Shown here: positions 36,194 through 47,213 of the stretch, in pieces
How positions within the stretch are numbered: the first letter of the stretch is position 1
Layout: the number at the start of each line of letters is the position of its first letter
NCBI RefSeq assembly: GCF_003660105.1
Contig: NZ_CP032823.1
Location: forward strand, 1,612,001-1,676,000
Reading direction: 5' to 3'
Source of the DNA: Aliarcobacter cryaerophilus ATCC 43158
GTDB taxonomy: Bacteria > Campylobacterota > Campylobacteria > Campylobacterales > Arcobacteraceae
DNA: 64,000 bases
The notes under the pieces: model-generated
Database searches by the model: none
What the model saw: the letters and a program-made list of their open reading frames with translations, nothing else
What the model was told of the DNA's origin: nothing
Program-made: the position numbers and the translations under genes

Positions 36194-38076
36194 GTACAAA
36201 TCTTTTAGTTTGGATAATTTTAGCTCCTTTACTTGGAGCTATTTTAAATGGTGGTTTATATTTTTATAATATCAAAAAACAAAAAATATCAGAAAATTAT
36301 TTTGCAATAATTGGAACTTTAACTCCTTTAATTTCTTTTTTAATAACTCTTAGTCTCTTTTTAAGAATGATTGAAGAAAAAATTATATTTAAACAACATA
36401 TATTTACATGGTTAAATGTTGAAAACTTAAATGTTGACATGGCATTTTTAGGTGATAATTTATCTATTTTTATGTCAATGTTTGTAACTTTTGTTGGTTG
36501 GTTAATTCACATCTATGCTGTTGGTTATATGAAAGATGATGAAGGTTTTGGTAAATTTTTCGCTTACTTTAATCTATTCTTAGCATCAATGTTAATTCTT
36601 GTACTTGCAGATAATCCAATAATTTTATTTATAGGTTGGGAAGGTGTTGGAGTTTGTTCATACCTTTTAATCAAGTTTTATTATGGTGAAAAAAATAATG
36701 TTATTGCTGCAAATAAAGCATTTATTGTAAATAGAGTTGGAGATTTTGGATTCCTTTTAGGAGTTGCAACACTATTTTTTGCATTAGGTCAAGTTGACTT
36801 ATCTTTTTCTTCAATTGAAGCAAATTTATCAAATGCATCAAATGGTTGGCTTTTATTAGCTGGAGTATTATTATTTGTAGGAGCCATGGGAAAATCAGCT
36901 CAAATTCCACTATATACTTGGCTTCCAGATGCAATGGCAGGTCCAACACCGATTTCAGCATTAATCCACGCAGCAACAATGGTTACAGCTGGGGTTTATA
37001 TGGTTGCAAGATTCCATTTCTTATATACAGGAATAGAAGAAATTGGAATATTTATAGCATATATTGGAGCATTTTCAGCTCTTCTTGCTGCTATTATTGC
37101 AACAAAACAAACAGATATTAAAAAAATCCTTGCATACTCAACTATGAGTCAATTAGGTTATATGTTTATAGCTGTTGGACTTGGATTTTACTCAAGCGGA
37201 TTATTTCATGTTTTCACTCATGCATTCTTTAAAGCAATGCTGTTTATGGGTGCTGGTGGAGTTATAATTGCACTACATCATGAACAAAATATTTTTAATA
37301 TTGCTAAACATAGAGCAATATTGCCAATAATTTCTGCAACATTTTTAATAGGGGTTATTGCAATTTCAGGAATTCCACCGTTTTCTGGATTTTTCTCTAA
37401 AGATGCAATACTAGCAGCTGCATTTCAAGAAGGTCACTACTTAATTTATGGTATTGCTTTATTTACTGCATTTTTAACTGCATTTTATATGTTTAGACTA
37501 TATTTTGTAGTTTTTGTTACACCAAATCATCATAAAAAAGAGTACGTATATACAAGCAAAACTATTACATTTCCACTTGTAGTATTAGCAGTAGGTGCTG
37601 TTACAGCTGGGTTTTTAAATCTACCTTCTATATTTGGTGGAACACATATGGTAGATACTTGGCTTGGAAGCTTAAATTCAAAAACAATTACTCTATCTCA
37701 CAGTACAGAGTATATTTTAATGGCTCTTTCAGTTCTAGTTGCTTCTTTTGGTATATTTATTGCATACAAAAAATATGCAAGATTTGATTTAGAAAAACCT
37801 GAGCTTGAACTTGGTTTTGTTGGAAGAAAACTTTATGTTGATGAGCTTTATGATATTTTATTTGTTAAAACTTCAAAAGCAATATCTTGTTTTATTGATA
37901 AAGTTTTAGATGCAAAAATTATTGATGCATTTATTATGAAATCTTCAATCTATTTTGTAGCTATTGGAAGAAAAGTAGCATTAATACAAAATGCAAATGT
38001 ACGGTTCTATGCAGTATTTATGCTTGCTGGAATGACTTGTATATTTGTATATCTATATTTAAAATTAGGGTTATAA
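36190..38076 (+). CDS. nuoL: NADH-quinone oxidoreductase subunit L
   Basis: Largest antiporter-like proton-pumping subunit. The 628 residues show the family motifs FIGWEGVGVCSYLLI, NRVGDFGFLLG, TWLPDAMAGPTPISALIHAATMVTAGVYM and KILAYSTMSQLGYM. A C-terminal extension contains the lateral helix region (about 520-628). Full length. Start overlaps nuoK by four bases. Confidence 0.97.
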   Translation: MSTNLLVWIILAPLLGAILNGGLYFYNIKKQKISENYFAIIGTLTPLISFLITLSLFLRMIEEKIIFKQHIFTWLNVENLNVDMAFLGDNLSIFMSMFVTFVGWLIHIYAVGYMKDDEGFGKFFAYFNLFLASMLILVLADNPIILFIGWEGVGVCSYLLIKFYYGEKNNVIAANKAFIVNRVGDFGFLLGVATLFFALGQVDLSFSSIEANLSNASNGWLLLAGVLLFVGAMGKSAQIPLYTWLPDAMAGPTPISALIHAATMVTAGVYMVARFHFLYTGIEEIGIFIAYIGAFSALLAAIIATKQTDIKKILAYSTMSQLGYMFIAVGLGFYSSGLFHVFTHAFFKAMLFMGAGGVIIALHHEQNIFNIAKHRAILPIISATFLIGVIAISGIPPFSGFFSKDAILAAAFQEGHYLIYGIALFTAFLTAFYMFRLYFVVFVTPNHHKKEYVYTSKTITFPLVVLAVGAVTAGFLNLPSIFGGTHMVDTWLGSLNSKTITLSHSTEYILMALSVLVASFGIFIAYKKYARFDLEKPELELGFVGRKLYVDELYDILFVKTSKAISCFIDKVLDAKIIDAFIMKSSIYFVAIGRKVALIQNANVRFYAVFMLAGMTCIFVYLYLKLGL

Positions 38077-38077
38077 T

Positions 38078-39565
38078 ATGAGTGCAGATATTCTTTCATT
38101 TATTATATTTTTACCTGCTATTGTAGCAATAGGTTTAATGATAACAACTAGAGATGTAAATACTATTAGAAATATTGCATTTCTTACAACTACAGTTATT
38201 TTAGCACTTGTGCTTAAGCTTTATTTAGAATTTGAACCAAGTTCTGGAATGCAGTTTGTAACAAATGTTGCTTGGATTGAAACATATGGTATAAATTACT
38301 ATATTGGTTTAGATGGAATTTCATTAACAATTTTAATGATGATTGCAATTTTAATTCCAACTTCATACCTTCTTTTGTGGGAAGGTAAAACTAAAGGCTA
38401 TTGGATAAATATGCTTTTAGTTCAAAGTGGTGTTACAGGAACTCTTCTATCATTAGATGTTGTTCTTTTCTACTTCTTTTGGGAAATTATGCTTTTACCA
38501 GTTTTTCTTATGATTGGTCAATTTGGATTTGGTGATAAAGTTTTTACAACAATAAAAGTAACAGTTTATACAATGGCTGGTTCACTTTTAATGCTTGTTG
38601 CAATTTTATACCTAGGGGTTGCATATCATAGTGAGTTTGGTGTTTGGTCTTTTGCTTATGATAAACTAATGCAAATATCAATACTTGATTACAATACAAA
38701 AGTTTGGTTATTTTTAGCATTTTTAGTAGCATTTGCAATAAAAATTCCACTATTCCCTCTTCATACTTGGATTATGGAAACATATAAAAATGCTCCAACT
38801 GGTGCTGTATTTTTACTATCATCTATTATGGCAAAACTAGGAGTTTATGCTGTTTTAAGATTTATGATACCACTATTTCCAGAGGTTTATATTGAGTTTT
38901 CAACTTGGTTTGTAATTATTGGTCTATTCGGTCTTGTATACTTTGGAATAGCTGCACTTATGCAAGATGATATTAAAAGAATGTTTGCATACTCTTCAGC
39001 ATCTCACTTAAGTTTCATAGCTGCTGGTATTTTTTCACTAAACTCTTATGGTATAAATGGGGCATTATATTTAATTATTGCTCACGCAATAGCAACTGGA
39101 GCACTATTTTTACTTGTAGGATTAATGCAAGAGCAAACTGGATTTAAAACTATAAAAGATTTAGGTGGAATTGCAAAAAAAGCTCCTATTTTTACATTTG
39201 TTTTTGCTGTTATGCTTTTTGCAAATGTTGGGCTTCCAGGTACAAATGGATTTGTTTCTGAATTACTTATAATATTTGGTGTATTTAACTTTAATATTTA
39301 TCTAGGAGCTATTGCTGCTTTATCAGTTATTATTGGAGCTTCTTATATGCTTTGGATGTTTCAAAGAGCAATTTTGCAAGATAGACCAGAAGGTTCGCCT
39401 GAGCTTACTATGAGAGATTTAAAAATAAAAGAGATTGTTGGACTTGTTCCATGGGTTGTTTTAGTGTTTATTATGGGATTTTATCCAGAAGTTTTTATAG
39501 ATAAATTTGAACCAACAGTTACACACTACTTACAAGATATTTTACAAATTGGAGCAACAAGATGA
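38078..39565 (+). CDS. nuoM: NADH-quinone oxidoreductase subunit M
   Basis: Antiporter-like proton-pumping subunit of the membrane arm. The 495 residues contain [39 protein letters not shown] and [19 protein letters not shown], and end with the conserved [15 protein letters not shown]. It follows nuoL after one base and overlaps nuoN by four. Confidence 0.97.
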   Translation: MSADILSFIIFLPAIVAIGLMITTRDVNTIRNIAFLTTTVILALVLKLYLEFEPSSGMQFVTNVAWIETYGINYYIGLDGISLTILMMIAILIPTSYLLLWEGKTKGYWINMLLVQSGVTGTLLSLDVVLFYFFWEIMLLPVFLMIGQFGFGDKVFTTIKVTVYTMAGSLLMLVAILYLGVAYHSEFGVWSFAYDKLMQISILDYNTKVWLFLAFLVAFAIKIPLFPLHTWIMETYKNAPTGAVFLLSSIMAKLGVYAVLRFMIPLFPEVYIEFSTWFVIIGLFGLVYFGIAALMQDDIKRMFAYSSASHLSFIAAGIFSLNSYGINGALYLIIAHAIATGALFLLVGLMQEQTGFKTIKDLGGIAKKAPIFTFVFAVMLFANVGLPGTNGFVSELLIIFGVFNFNIYLGAIAALSVIIGASYMLWMFQRAILQDRPEGSPELTMRDLKIKEIVGLVPWVVLVFIMGFYPEVFIDKFEPTVTHYLQDILQIGATR

Positions 39566-41079
39566 GTAATTTTATTTATTTAATTCCAACTTTACTGGTT
39601 TTATTTGGAGCTATTGCTCTACTATTTATGAGTATGTATGAAAAAATTAGTGTAAAAAGTCATATTTTTGTATCATCACTATTTTTAGTTGTAGCATTAG
39701 TATTTGCACTTTTAAATGCAAATACTCTATATTCTATTCAACCTTATGATAGTTTTTTAAACAATGTTTTAACTTTTGATACTTTCTCAAATTTCTTTAA
39801 TATTTTATTAATTTTAGGTACTTTATTAACAATTTTAATTGGTGAACACTATTTACAACATAGAAGTTATTTCAAAGGTGAATTTTTTAGTATTTTACTT
39901 TTTGCTCTATTTGGAATGATGGTTTTAGCACAAGCAAATGAACTAATAACTGCATTTATTGCATTAGAAATTGCATCATTTAGTGTATATATCATGGTTG
40001 GTTATAATAGTGATGATTCAAAAAGAGTTGAAGCTATCTTTAAATATTTAGTGCTTGGTGCATTTATTGGTGCATTTTTCCTTTTAGGGCTTGTTTTAGT
40101 TTTTGGAACTGTTGCAAGTACAAATTTAGCAGATATTTATTCATATATTCAAGCAAGTAATGGTTCAAACCTTGAGCTTTTATATGTTGGTTTAACTCTA
40201 ATTTTATTTACTTTTCTTTTCAAAATTGCAGCATTTCCTTTCCAATCTTGGGTACTAGATATCTATAGAGGTGCTCCTATGATTATTACAGCATATATGG
40301 CATCTACATTTAAAATTGCTATATTCTCATTTTTTATGAGATTAATCTTAGATTACATAGCTCCAATAATAGATTTCTGGGACACTATTTTGCAAGTTGT
40401 AATTATTCTAACTCTTCTATTTGGAACTTGGCTTGCTATTACACAAGATATTGTAAAAAGAATGTTAGCAGCTTCTTCAATAGTTCACACAGGTTATTTA
40501 CTTCTTGCGTTTATATCTTTAAGTTATGCAAATAATTCAATATTAAACATTGAAGCAGCATACTCTATAATGTTTTATTTAATAGCTTATTTGGTATCTG
40601 CATTAGGTGCATTTGGATTAGCTTCTCATATTATTTCAGAGACAAATATTAAAGTTACTTTTGATGACTTTAAAGGTTTAGCAAAACAAAGACCATTTTT
40701 AGCTGCAATGATGACAATATTTATGTTATCACTAGCAGGAATTCCTGGAACTATTGGTTTTATAGGAAAAGTTTATGTATTTACAGAAGCATTAAAAGCT
40801 GGATATGTTGCATTAGCAATTTTTGCAATTTTTGCAACAATAGTTTCAATGTACTACTATTTAAGATTAATTGCTGTTATGTATTTTTATCCTCCAAAAG
40901 AAGAGTGCATAAGCGAAGATTTCAACGACAGTAGAGTTTCTACTTATGCAATACTTTTTGTTGCAATATTAACTGTTGTTGGTGGTATTGGTTCTGCTGT
41001 TGTATTCTTTATTCCTGTATTAAATATAGATACTTTAATAAACTTTGCGCAACTAGCTGTAAAATCTCTATTTTTATAG
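39562..41079 (+). CDS. nuoN: NADH-quinone oxidoreductase subunit N
   Basis: Third antiporter-like subunit. The 505 residues show [60 protein letters not shown] and the late [19 protein letters not shown]. Last gene of the nuo operon, followed by a hairpin and then the frd promoter region. Confidence 0.97.
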   Translation: MSNFIYLIPTLLVLFGAIALLFMSMYEKISVKSHIFVSSLFLVVALVFALLNANTLYSIQPYDSFLNNVLTFDTFSNFFNILLILGTLLTILIGEHYLQHRSYFKGEFFSILLFALFGMMVLAQANELITAFIALEIASFSVYIMVGYNSDDSKRVEAIFKYLVLGAFIGAFFLLGLVLVFGTVASTNLADIYSYIQASNGSNLELLYVGLTLILFTFLFKIAAFPFQSWVLDIYRGAPMIITAYMASTFKIAIFSFFMRLILDYIAPIIDFWDTILQVVIILTLLFGTWLAITQDIVKRMLAASSIVHTGYLLLAFISLSYANNSILNIEAAYSIMFYLIAYLVSALGAFGLASHIISETNIKVTFDDFKGLAKQRPFLAAMMTIFMLSLAGIPGTIGFIGKVYVFTEALKAGYVALAIFAIFATIVSMYYYLRLIAVMYFYPPKEECISEDFNDSRVSTYAILFVAILTVVGGIGSAVVFFIPVLNIDTLINFAQLAVKSLFL

Positions 41080-41114
41080 TGAGTATTTTAGTAACACTAT
41101 AAAACTTTATTTTA

Positions 41115-41150
41115 ACATTTAGTCCAGTAATAATGGGCTAAATGTCACTT
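41115..41150 (+). terminator. Hairpin after nuoN, probable operon terminator
   Basis: ACATTTAGTCC (41115-41125) and GGGCTAAATGT (41135-41145) form an 11-bp stem with one G-T pair and a 9-nt loop, followed by CACTTTTC. The T-run is short, so the terminator may be partial. Confidence 0.5.
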
Positions 41151-41208
41151 TTCTACAATCTTTTATATTTTTTTAACAAAAAGCTTTTTTATTGATTAAT
41201 TTTAAACC

Positions 41209-41214
41209 TATAAT
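41209..41214 (+). promoter_or_regulatory. Candidate -10 element for frdCAB
   Basis: TATAAT 45 bases before the frdC start, preceded by T-rich tracts with no -35 consensus, as is typical for Campylobacterota sigma-70 promoters. It lies in the 180-base gap after the nuoN hairpin. Confidence 0.5.
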
Positions 41215-41259
41215 TTGATATTATGTTGTGAAATCTAAATCTAAAGAAAAGGATAGCAA

Positions 41260-42060
41260 ATGAGTGACCTAGTAGAGGGTTATTTAGGGAAAACCGAAGA
41301 AGGGAAAAAAAGTAGATTACCTGCAAAACTTGACTTTATTCAAAGTTTTACAGGTGGTTTTTTAGCTTTATTTATGTGGGCGCATATGATGCTTGTTGCA
41401 TCAATATTGGTGTCAAATGATTTTATGTACCAAGTTACAAAATTATTAGAAGGTAGCTTTATATTTGAAGATGGAAATCCTCTTTTAGTATCTATTGCTG
41501 CACTTGTTATTTTTGTTATTTTTATTGTTCATGCAGCTTTAGGAATGAGAAAATTACCAGGTAACTTTAAACAGTATCAAGTAATAAAAGCTCATGCAAA
41601 AAGTATGGGACATGATGATACAAAATTATGGTTTACACAAGCATTTACAGGATTTGCAATGTTCTTCTTAGGATCAGTGCATTTATATGTAATTATGACA
41701 CACCCAGATCAAATAGGTCCTTACGAAAGTAGTGCAAGAGTTTGGGATGAATATATGTGGCCACTGTATATTCTTTTATTATTAGCTGTTGAATTCCATG
41801 GAACAATTGGTCTTTATAGACTTTGTGTAAAATGGGGATGGTTTGATGGTGAAAATCCAAAAGCAACAAGAAAAGCACTTAAAAAACTTAAATGGGCATT
41901 AACAGTATTTTTCTTAGTTTTAGGATTTGCATCACTTGCTGCTTATATGAAAATTGGTTACGAAAACTCTAAAAATAATGTTCCTAGAGATTCATTTAAA
42001 CCATCTGCACATATTATGAATTATGACTTAAAAACTAAAAGTGTTGGAGGAATCGCATAA
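41260..42060 (+). CDS. frdC: Fumarate reductase/succinate dehydrogenase cytochrome b subunit
   Basis: Dihaem membrane anchor of a Wolinella-type quinol:fumarate reductase. The 266 residues keep the four axial histidines, here His42, His91, His141 and His180. They also keep the glutamates equivalent to E66 and E180 of W. succinogenes FrdC (here Glu64 and Glu178), which take part in compensating transmembrane proton transfer. Five membrane segments are visible. Gene order C-A-B and near-identical stretches such as [13 protein letters not shown] support the call. AAAGGA precedes ATG; its stop overlaps frdA. Confidence 0.96.
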   Translation: MSDLVEGYLGKTEEGKKSRLPAKLDFIQSFTGGFLALFMWAHMMLVASILVSNDFMYQVTKLLEGSFIFEDGNPLLVSIAALVIFVIFIVHAALGMRKLPGNFKQYQVIKAHAKSMGHDDTKLWFTQAFTGFAMFFLGSVHLYVIMTHPDQIGPYESSARVWDEYMWPLYILLLLAVEFHGTIGLYRLCVKWGWFDGENPKATRKALKKLKWALTVFFLVLGFASLAAYMKIGYENSKNNVPRDSFKPSAHIMNYDLKTKSVGGIA

Positions 42061-44045
42061 TGAAAATTAATTACTGTGATGCATTAGTAATTGGTGGTGG
42101 ATTAGCAGGTCTTAGAGCTGCAGTTGCTGCACAAAAAAAGGGATTAAGTACAATTGTTTTATCTTTAGTTCCAGTTAAAAGATCTCATAGTGCTGCTGCT
42201 CAAGGTGGGATGCAAGCATCTTTAGGAAACTCTAAGATGTCTGATGGAGATAATGAGGATTTACACTTTGCAGATACTGTAAAAGGTTCTGACTGGGGAT
42301 GTGATCAAGATGTTGCAAGAATGTTTGTTCACACTGCACCAAAAGCAATTAGAGAACTTGCAAGCTGGGGTGTACCTTGGAGTAGAGTTGAAAAAGGTAC
42401 AAGAGAAGCTGTTATAAATGCTAAAAAAACAACTATAACTGAAGATGAAGATAGACATGGATTAATCACATCAAGAGACTTTGGTGGTACTAAAAAATGG
42501 AGAACTTGTTATACAGCTGATGCAACTGGACATACTATGTTATTTGGTGTTGCAAATGAAGCTTTAAGACATGATGTTGATATTAGAGATAGAAAAGAAG
42601 CTTTAAGCATAATTCATGAAAATGGAAGATGTTATGGAGCAATTGTTCGAGATTTAATTACTGGTGAATTAGAAGCTTATGTTGCAAAAGGTACATGTAT
42701 CGCAACTGGTGGATATGGAAGAGTATTTAAACAAACAACAAATGCTGTTATTTGTGAAGGTACAGGTGCAGCAATTGCTCTTGAAACTGGAATTGCAACT
42801 TTAGGAAATATGGAAGCTGTTCAGTTTCATCCAACACCAATCGTTCCTTCTGGAATTCTTTTAACAGAAGGTTGTAGAGGAGATGGTGGAATCTTAAGAG
42901 ACGTTGATGGTCATAGATTTATGCCTGATTATGAACCTGAGAAAAAAGAATTAGCATCAAGAGACGTTGTTTCAAGAAGAATGATTGAGCATATTAGAAA
43001 TGGTAAAGGTGTTCCTTCTCCTTATGGATATCACGTATGGTTAGATATTTCTATTTTGGGAAGAGAGCATATTGAGAAAAACTTAAGAGATGTTCAAGAA
43101 ATTTGTCAAATTTTTAACGGTATTGATCCAGCTGATGAAGGTCCAAAAGGTTGGGCTCCAGTTCTTCCAATGCAACACTACTCAATGGGTGGAATTAGAA
43201 CAAAACCAACAGGAGAATCTCAAAATCTAGCAGGACTATTTGCTTGTGGTGAAGCTGCTTGTTGGGATATGCATGGATTTAATAGACTTGGAGGAAATAG
43301 TGTTTCTGAAACAGTTGTTGCTGGTATGATTATTGGTAACTATTTTGCAGATTATTGCTTATCAAATGATGTAACAATTCCTACAGCAACTGTACAAAAA
43401 TTCTTAGATGCGCAAGATAAATATTTAGATGAACTTTTAGCTTATGAAGGTAATGAAGATATTTTCAAAATAAAAAATAGAATGAAACAACTAATGGATG
43501 ATAAAGTTGGTATTTTTAGAAGTGGAGAACCACTAAAAGAAGCTGTTGAAGAATTAAAAGAACTTTTAGCTAAAACTAAAAAAATCAATATTAAATCAAA
43601 AGAGAGAGCTGGAAATCCTGAACTTGAAGAGGCTTATAGAGTTCCTAAAATGTTGAAAATAGCACTTTGTGTTGCTAAAGGCGCAAGAGAAAGAACTGAA
43701 TCAAGAGGTGCTCACTATAGAGAAGATTTCTTAATGAGAGATGATAAAAATTGGTTGAATAGAACTCTTACATCTTGGGCAAATCCAAATGATATGGAAC
43801 CAACTATTACTTATGAACCACTTGATATTATGAAAATGGAAATGCCTCCTGCATTTAGAGGATATGGTGCAAAAGGTATGATTATTGAGCATGAATTATC
43901 AGCAGTTAGACAAGAGCAAGTTGATAGTATAAGTGAGAAAATGGAATCTGAAGGAAAAGATAGACATCAAATTCAAGATGCATTAATGCCATTTGATTTA
44001 CCAATGAACTATAAAGAGAAAAATGAAAGAGCAGGAGATAAATAA
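42060..44045 (+). CDS. frdA: Fumarate reductase/succinate dehydrogenase flavoprotein subunit
   Basis: Catalytic subunit that interconverts fumarate and succinate. The 661 residues have the FAD-binding start [12 protein letters not shown], covalent-FAD histidine His43 in [22 protein letters not shown] and [39 protein letters not shown] and [13 protein letters not shown] follow in the capping and FAD domains. Full length for the epsilon-type enzyme. It shares one base with both frdC and frdB, so the three are coupled. Direction in vivo cannot be read from sequence. Confidence 0.97.
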   Translation: MKINYCDALVIGGGLAGLRAAVAAQKKGLSTIVLSLVPVKRSHSAAAQGGMQASLGNSKMSDGDNEDLHFADTVKGSDWGCDQDVARMFVHTAPKAIRELASWGVPWSRVEKGTREAVINAKKTTITEDEDRHGLITSRDFGGTKKWRTCYTADATGHTMLFGVANEALRHDVDIRDRKEALSIIHENGRCYGAIVRDLITGELEAYVAKGTCIATGGYGRVFKQTTNAVICEGTGAAIALETGIATLGNMEAVQFHPTPIVPSGILLTEGCRGDGGILRDVDGHRFMPDYEPEKKELASRDVVSRRMIEHIRNGKGVPSPYGYHVWLDISILGREHIEKNLRDVQEICQIFNGIDPADEGPKGWAPVLPMQHYSMGGIRTKPTGESQNLAGLFACGEAACWDMHGFNRLGGNSVSETVVAGMIIGNYFADYCLSNDVTIPTATVQKFLDAQDKYLDELLAYEGNEDIFKIKNRMKQLMDDKVGIFRSGEPLKEAVEELKELLAKTKKINIKSKERAGNPELEEAYRVPKMLKIALCVAKGARERTESRGAHYREDFLMRDDKNWLNRTLTSWANPNDMEPTITYEPLDIMKMEMPPAFRGYGAKGMIIEHELSAVRQEQVDSISEKMESEGKDRHQIQDALMPFDLPMNYKEKNERAGDK

Positions 44046-44776
44046 TGAGCACGCAAAAAGGTAGAGAAATTACAATTTCAGTTCTTAAATATAATCCTAG
44101 AAGTAAGGTTTCAAAACCTCACTTCGTTGAATATAAGTTAGAAGAGACACCAGGTATGACTCTTTTTATTGCTCTAACTCAAATAAGAGAGTTTCACGAT
44201 CCTGATTTATCTTTTGACTTTGTTTGTAGAGCTGGAATTTGCGGAAGTTGTGGAATGATGGTAAATGGAAAACCTGCATTAGGTTGTAGAACATTAATCG
44301 CAAACTATCCAACTGGAAAATTACAATTAATGCCAATGCCTGCATTTGAACTAATCAAAGATTTATCAGTAAATACTGGAAAATGGATGGATAGTATGAG
44401 TAAAAGAGTTGAATCTTGGGTTCACTCAGATCATCAAGTAGATATATCAAAACTTGAAGATAGAATAGAACCAAAAGTTGCAAATGATACTTTTGAGCTT
44501 GATAGATGTATTGAGTGTGGTATTTGTGTTGCATCTTGTGGAACAATGTTGATGAGACCAAATTTTGTTGGACCTGTTGGACTAAATAGAGTTGCAAGAT
44601 TTGAAATAGATCCACACGATAGCAGAACAGCTGAAGATTTCTATGAACTAATCGGTGATGATGATGGAGTATTTGGTTGTATGTCACTTATGGCTTGCGA
44701 AGACCATTGTCCAAAACATTTACCATTACAAAATAAAATTGCTTACTTAAGAAGAAAATTAGTAGCACTTAGATAG
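44045..44776 (+). CDS. frdB: Fumarate reductase/succinate dehydrogenase iron-sulfur subunit
   Basis: Carries three clusters between flavin and haem. The 243 residues hold a [2Fe-2S] site (Cys61, 66, 69, 81 in [13 protein letters not shown] and LGC) and a [4Fe-4S] site ([11 protein letters not shown], Cys155, 158, 161). The [3Fe-4S] cluster is expected from Cys165, Cys212 and Cys218 with Cys222 ([16 protein letters not shown]) sharing ligands in the usual way. It ends the frd operon; two hairpins and then a dynamin-like gene follow. Confidence 0.97.
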   Translation: MSTQKGREITISVLKYNPRSKVSKPHFVEYKLEETPGMTLFIALTQIREFHDPDLSFDFVCRAGICGSCGMMVNGKPALGCRTLIANYPTGKLQLMPMPAFELIKDLSVNTGKWMDSMSKRVESWVHSDHQVDISKLEDRIEPKVANDTFELDRCIECGICVASCGTMLMRPNFVGPVGLNRVARFEIDPHDSRTAEDFYELIGDDDGVFGCMSLMACEDHCPKHLPLQNKIAYLRRKLVALR

Positions 44777-44778
44777 TT

Positions 44779-44805
44779 ATTTATGAAGGTTTTACCTTCA
44801 TAAAT
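44779..44805 (+). terminator. First hairpin after frdB
   Basis: ATTTATGAAGGT (44779-44790) and ACCTTCATAAAT (44794-44805) form a perfect 12-bp stem with a TTT loop, starting two bases after the frdB stop. No T-run follows; probably a 3'-end stabiliser working with the next hairpin. Confidence 0.5.
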
Positions 44806-44816
44806 CTAAATAATAG

Positions 44817-44854
44817 AAAAAGTTAAATATCATTAGGGATATTTAACTTTTTTT
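44817..44854 (+). terminator. Strong Rho-independent terminator between frdB and the dynamin-like pair
   Basis: AAAAAGTTAAATATC (44817-44831) and GATATTTAACTTTTT (44838-44852) form a perfect 15-bp stem with a 6-nt loop, merging into a T-run. Only 16 bases separate it from the next start codon, and these hold the AGGAG ribosome site. Confidence 0.8.
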
Positions 44855-44870
44855 ATTTAGGAGAAAATGG

Positions 44871-47213
44871 ATGAGTTTATCAAATGACTACTTTTTGTTG
44901 TACCATGGTATTAGTTTTCAGAAAAATTTAGAGCTTGAGCCTCTTGATGTAATTTTAGATGATAACTCTTTTACAATATTTGGATTGATTATTAGTGCAA
45001 ATAGAAAAAACTACGATAAATACTTAAATTTAAACTCATTTAAAACACTTTGCCAACAAATAAATATTAAAACTCCATCAAATATAAATGAGTTTCACAA
45101 TATTCAAAACAGTATTGTTGAATTAATATATGAAAAAAGTTCTAAAGATTTAATAACAACTTTAATTGAGTCATTTGAGTATTTAAATAATCAAAATATA
45201 TTAAATACAGAAGGTTTTAAAAAACTAATATCATTATTTGAAAATAAAAATATAGAAGACAGTGATTTAGAACATATAAAAAAAATTGAAAATGATAGTA
45301 AAAAACCATTTAAAGATTTAAAAGTTATTATAGAAAATACTTTAAATGAACTAAAAAAAGAGCTCAAAAGTAAAGAGATTTTACTAGAACTTGAAGATAT
45401 CAACTCTTATATGAATAATCAAAAATTCTCTATTGGAATAACAGGTGTTATGAATGCTGGGAAATCTACAATGTTAAATGCACTTATGGGAAAAGAGATT
45501 TTAGGAAGTGCTGTTGTTCCTGAAACTGCAAATTTAACAATTGTAAAACATAATACAACTGATAATGCAAAAGTATTTTATTGGAATAAAAAAGAGTGGC
45601 AAAAAATTGAAGATAGTGCAAATAGTTTAGAAAGTATGAGAGATTTTGTAGATGAAACAAATAGAGTTTTTGGTGAAAATCTAAAAAATTATGTACGAGA
45701 AACTTCAAGATTTGATGAAGTTGATATAAATGATTTAAAATCTTATACTTCAGCCGAACATAGTGCAAAAAAGTGTAACCTTGTAAAATATGTTGAACTT
45801 GGGAGCAATCTTAAATTTTTAAGTGATGGAATAGAAATAGTTGATACTCCAGGTCTTGATGACCCTGTTATTCAAAGAGAAGAGATTACAAAAGAGTACA
45901 TAAGTAAGTGTGATATGATGATACATCTTATGAATGTATCTCAAAGTGCAACTTTAAAAGATGTTGAATTTATTATAGATGCAGTTTTATATCAAAATAT
46001 ATCAAAGCTTTTGGTTGTAATTACAAGAGCTGATACTGTAACTAAAAAAAATCTAGATGAAGTTATACAATATACTAAAACTTCAATACAAAGACAACTA
46101 AAAGCTCAAAATAAAGACTCGCAGTTAGATCATATTTTAAAAACTATAAAATTTATTCCAATATCAGGTTACATGGCACTTTTGCATAGAACAGGAAGAG
46201 AAAAAGAAGCACTAGAAGCTGGATTTACTTTAGAAGATACAGGAATTTTAGAGATAGAAAATTACCTAATGGAGAGTTTATTTGGGACTTCTTCTGCTAA
46301 AGGAGATTTAGTAATTCAATCAGCAAAAACTCAAATTAATAGAGTTCTAGAGAAACAAATAGGATTTAATAACTATGAACTAACTTTATTAAATAAATCA
46401 AAAGATGAGCTTGAACTAGAATTAATAGAATTTAATAAGAAAAAAGATACAAATAAAAGAGTTCTTTCTTCTATGAATGAAGATATAAATTACTACAAAA
46501 ATGATGCTAAATCATATATAGACTCTTTAGAAACATTTTTACAAAGTGAGCTATTTGAACTTCAAAATATAATAAAACAAAGGGTTGTAAATGATACTAG
46601 ATACTCTTTGGAAAAAACAAAAAAACGACCTGAAAATGCAAGAGTAAAAGTTATTGTTGAAACTGCAATTAAAGATGGAATTATTGATGTTATAAGAGAT
46701 TATAGATATAAATTTATCAAAAAATCTCAAACAATAGGTGAACAATGTGAACAAAAATATCATGATTTAGGTTTTTTAATTGGACACAAAAATGAAAATT
46801 TTGATGCTAGAGGATTTTTTCAAGAAGATTTTAAAAGTGGTTTTTTAACTTCAAACAATGAAATTATGGTTAATCAAATAATTTTAGCTGTAACAAATGC
46901 AAAGGAGACAAAACTAAATGAGCTTGATAAAAATATTGAAGATATAGTGAAAAGTCAATTTAAAGCTATTGAAGAAGATATTAAAATAAAAGCAAAAAAA
47001 GTTAGTTCACTTTTAATTGAAAACTTTTTTGCTACACTAAATGCTCCACTAAAAGAGTTTGAACAAAGATTAAAAAAGGAAGAGGAAACTCTTGAGGAGA
47101 AAATCTCAACATTTGAAGATAATGAAAAAAATAAAGCTGAATTATCTATAAATTTACACAAAAATATCAAAAAACTTGAAAGTATTATGTTAAATATAAA
47201 AGGATTAAACTAA
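44871..47213 (+). CDS. Dynamin-like GTPase, first of a pair (Cj0411-like)
   Basis: Large GTPase predicted to act at membranes; the C. jejuni homologous pair forms heterotetramers that tether membranes. The 780 residues have a unique N-terminal region (about 1-180). The G domain follows with P-loop GVMNAGKST (192-200), switch I around VPETANLT, G3 DTPGLDDP and G4 TRAD. Long helical and coiled-coil segments (about 490-780) form the stalk. No signal peptide. AGGAG precedes ATG. It shares one base with the second GTPase, and both follow frdB as in C. jejuni. Confidence 0.9.
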   Translation: MSLSNDYFLLYHGISFQKNLELEPLDVILDDNSFTIFGLIISANRKNYDKYLNLNSFKTLCQQINIKTPSNINEFHNIQNSIVELIYEKSSKDLITTLIESFEYLNNQNILNTEGFKKLISLFENKNIEDSDLEHIKKIENDSKKPFKDLKVIIENTLNELKKELKSKEILLELEDINSYMNNQKFSIGITGVMNAGKSTMLNALMGKEILGSAVVPETANLTIVKHNTTDNAKVFYWNKKEWQKIEDSANSLESMRDFVDETNRVFGENLKNYVRETSRFDEVDINDLKSYTSAEHSAKKCNLVKYVELGSNLKFLSDGIEIVDTPGLDDPVIQREEITKEYISKCDMMIHLMNVSQSATLKDVEFIIDAVLYQNISKLLVVITRADTVTKKNLDEVIQYTKTSIQRQLKAQNKDSQLDHILKTIKFIPISGYMALLHRTGREKEALEAGFTLEDTGILEIENYLMESLFGTSSAKGDLVIQSAKTQINRVLEKQIGFNNYELTLLNKSKDELELELIEFNKKKDTNKRVLSSMNEDINYYKNDAKSYIDSLETFLQSELFELQNIIKQRVVNDTRYSLEKTKKRPENARVKVIVETAIKDGIIDVIRDYRYKFIKKSQTIGEQCEQKYHDLGFLIGHKNENFDARGFFQEDFKSGFLTSNNEIMVNQIILAVTNAKETKLNELDKNIEDIVKSQFKAIEEDIKIKAKKVSSLLIENFFATLNAPLKEFEQRLKKEEETLEEKISTFEDNEKNKAELSINLHKNIKKLESIMLNIKGLN

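Noticed and set aside
41160-41210. FNR-like half site TTGAT upstream of frdC
   Set aside because: Only one half of the palindrome is present in a T-rich tract, which is expected by chance at this base composition.
44355-44687. 110-residue minus-strand frame within frdB
   Set aside because: Antisense to conserved cluster motifs of frdB; composition is an AT-rich shadow and no start signal is present.
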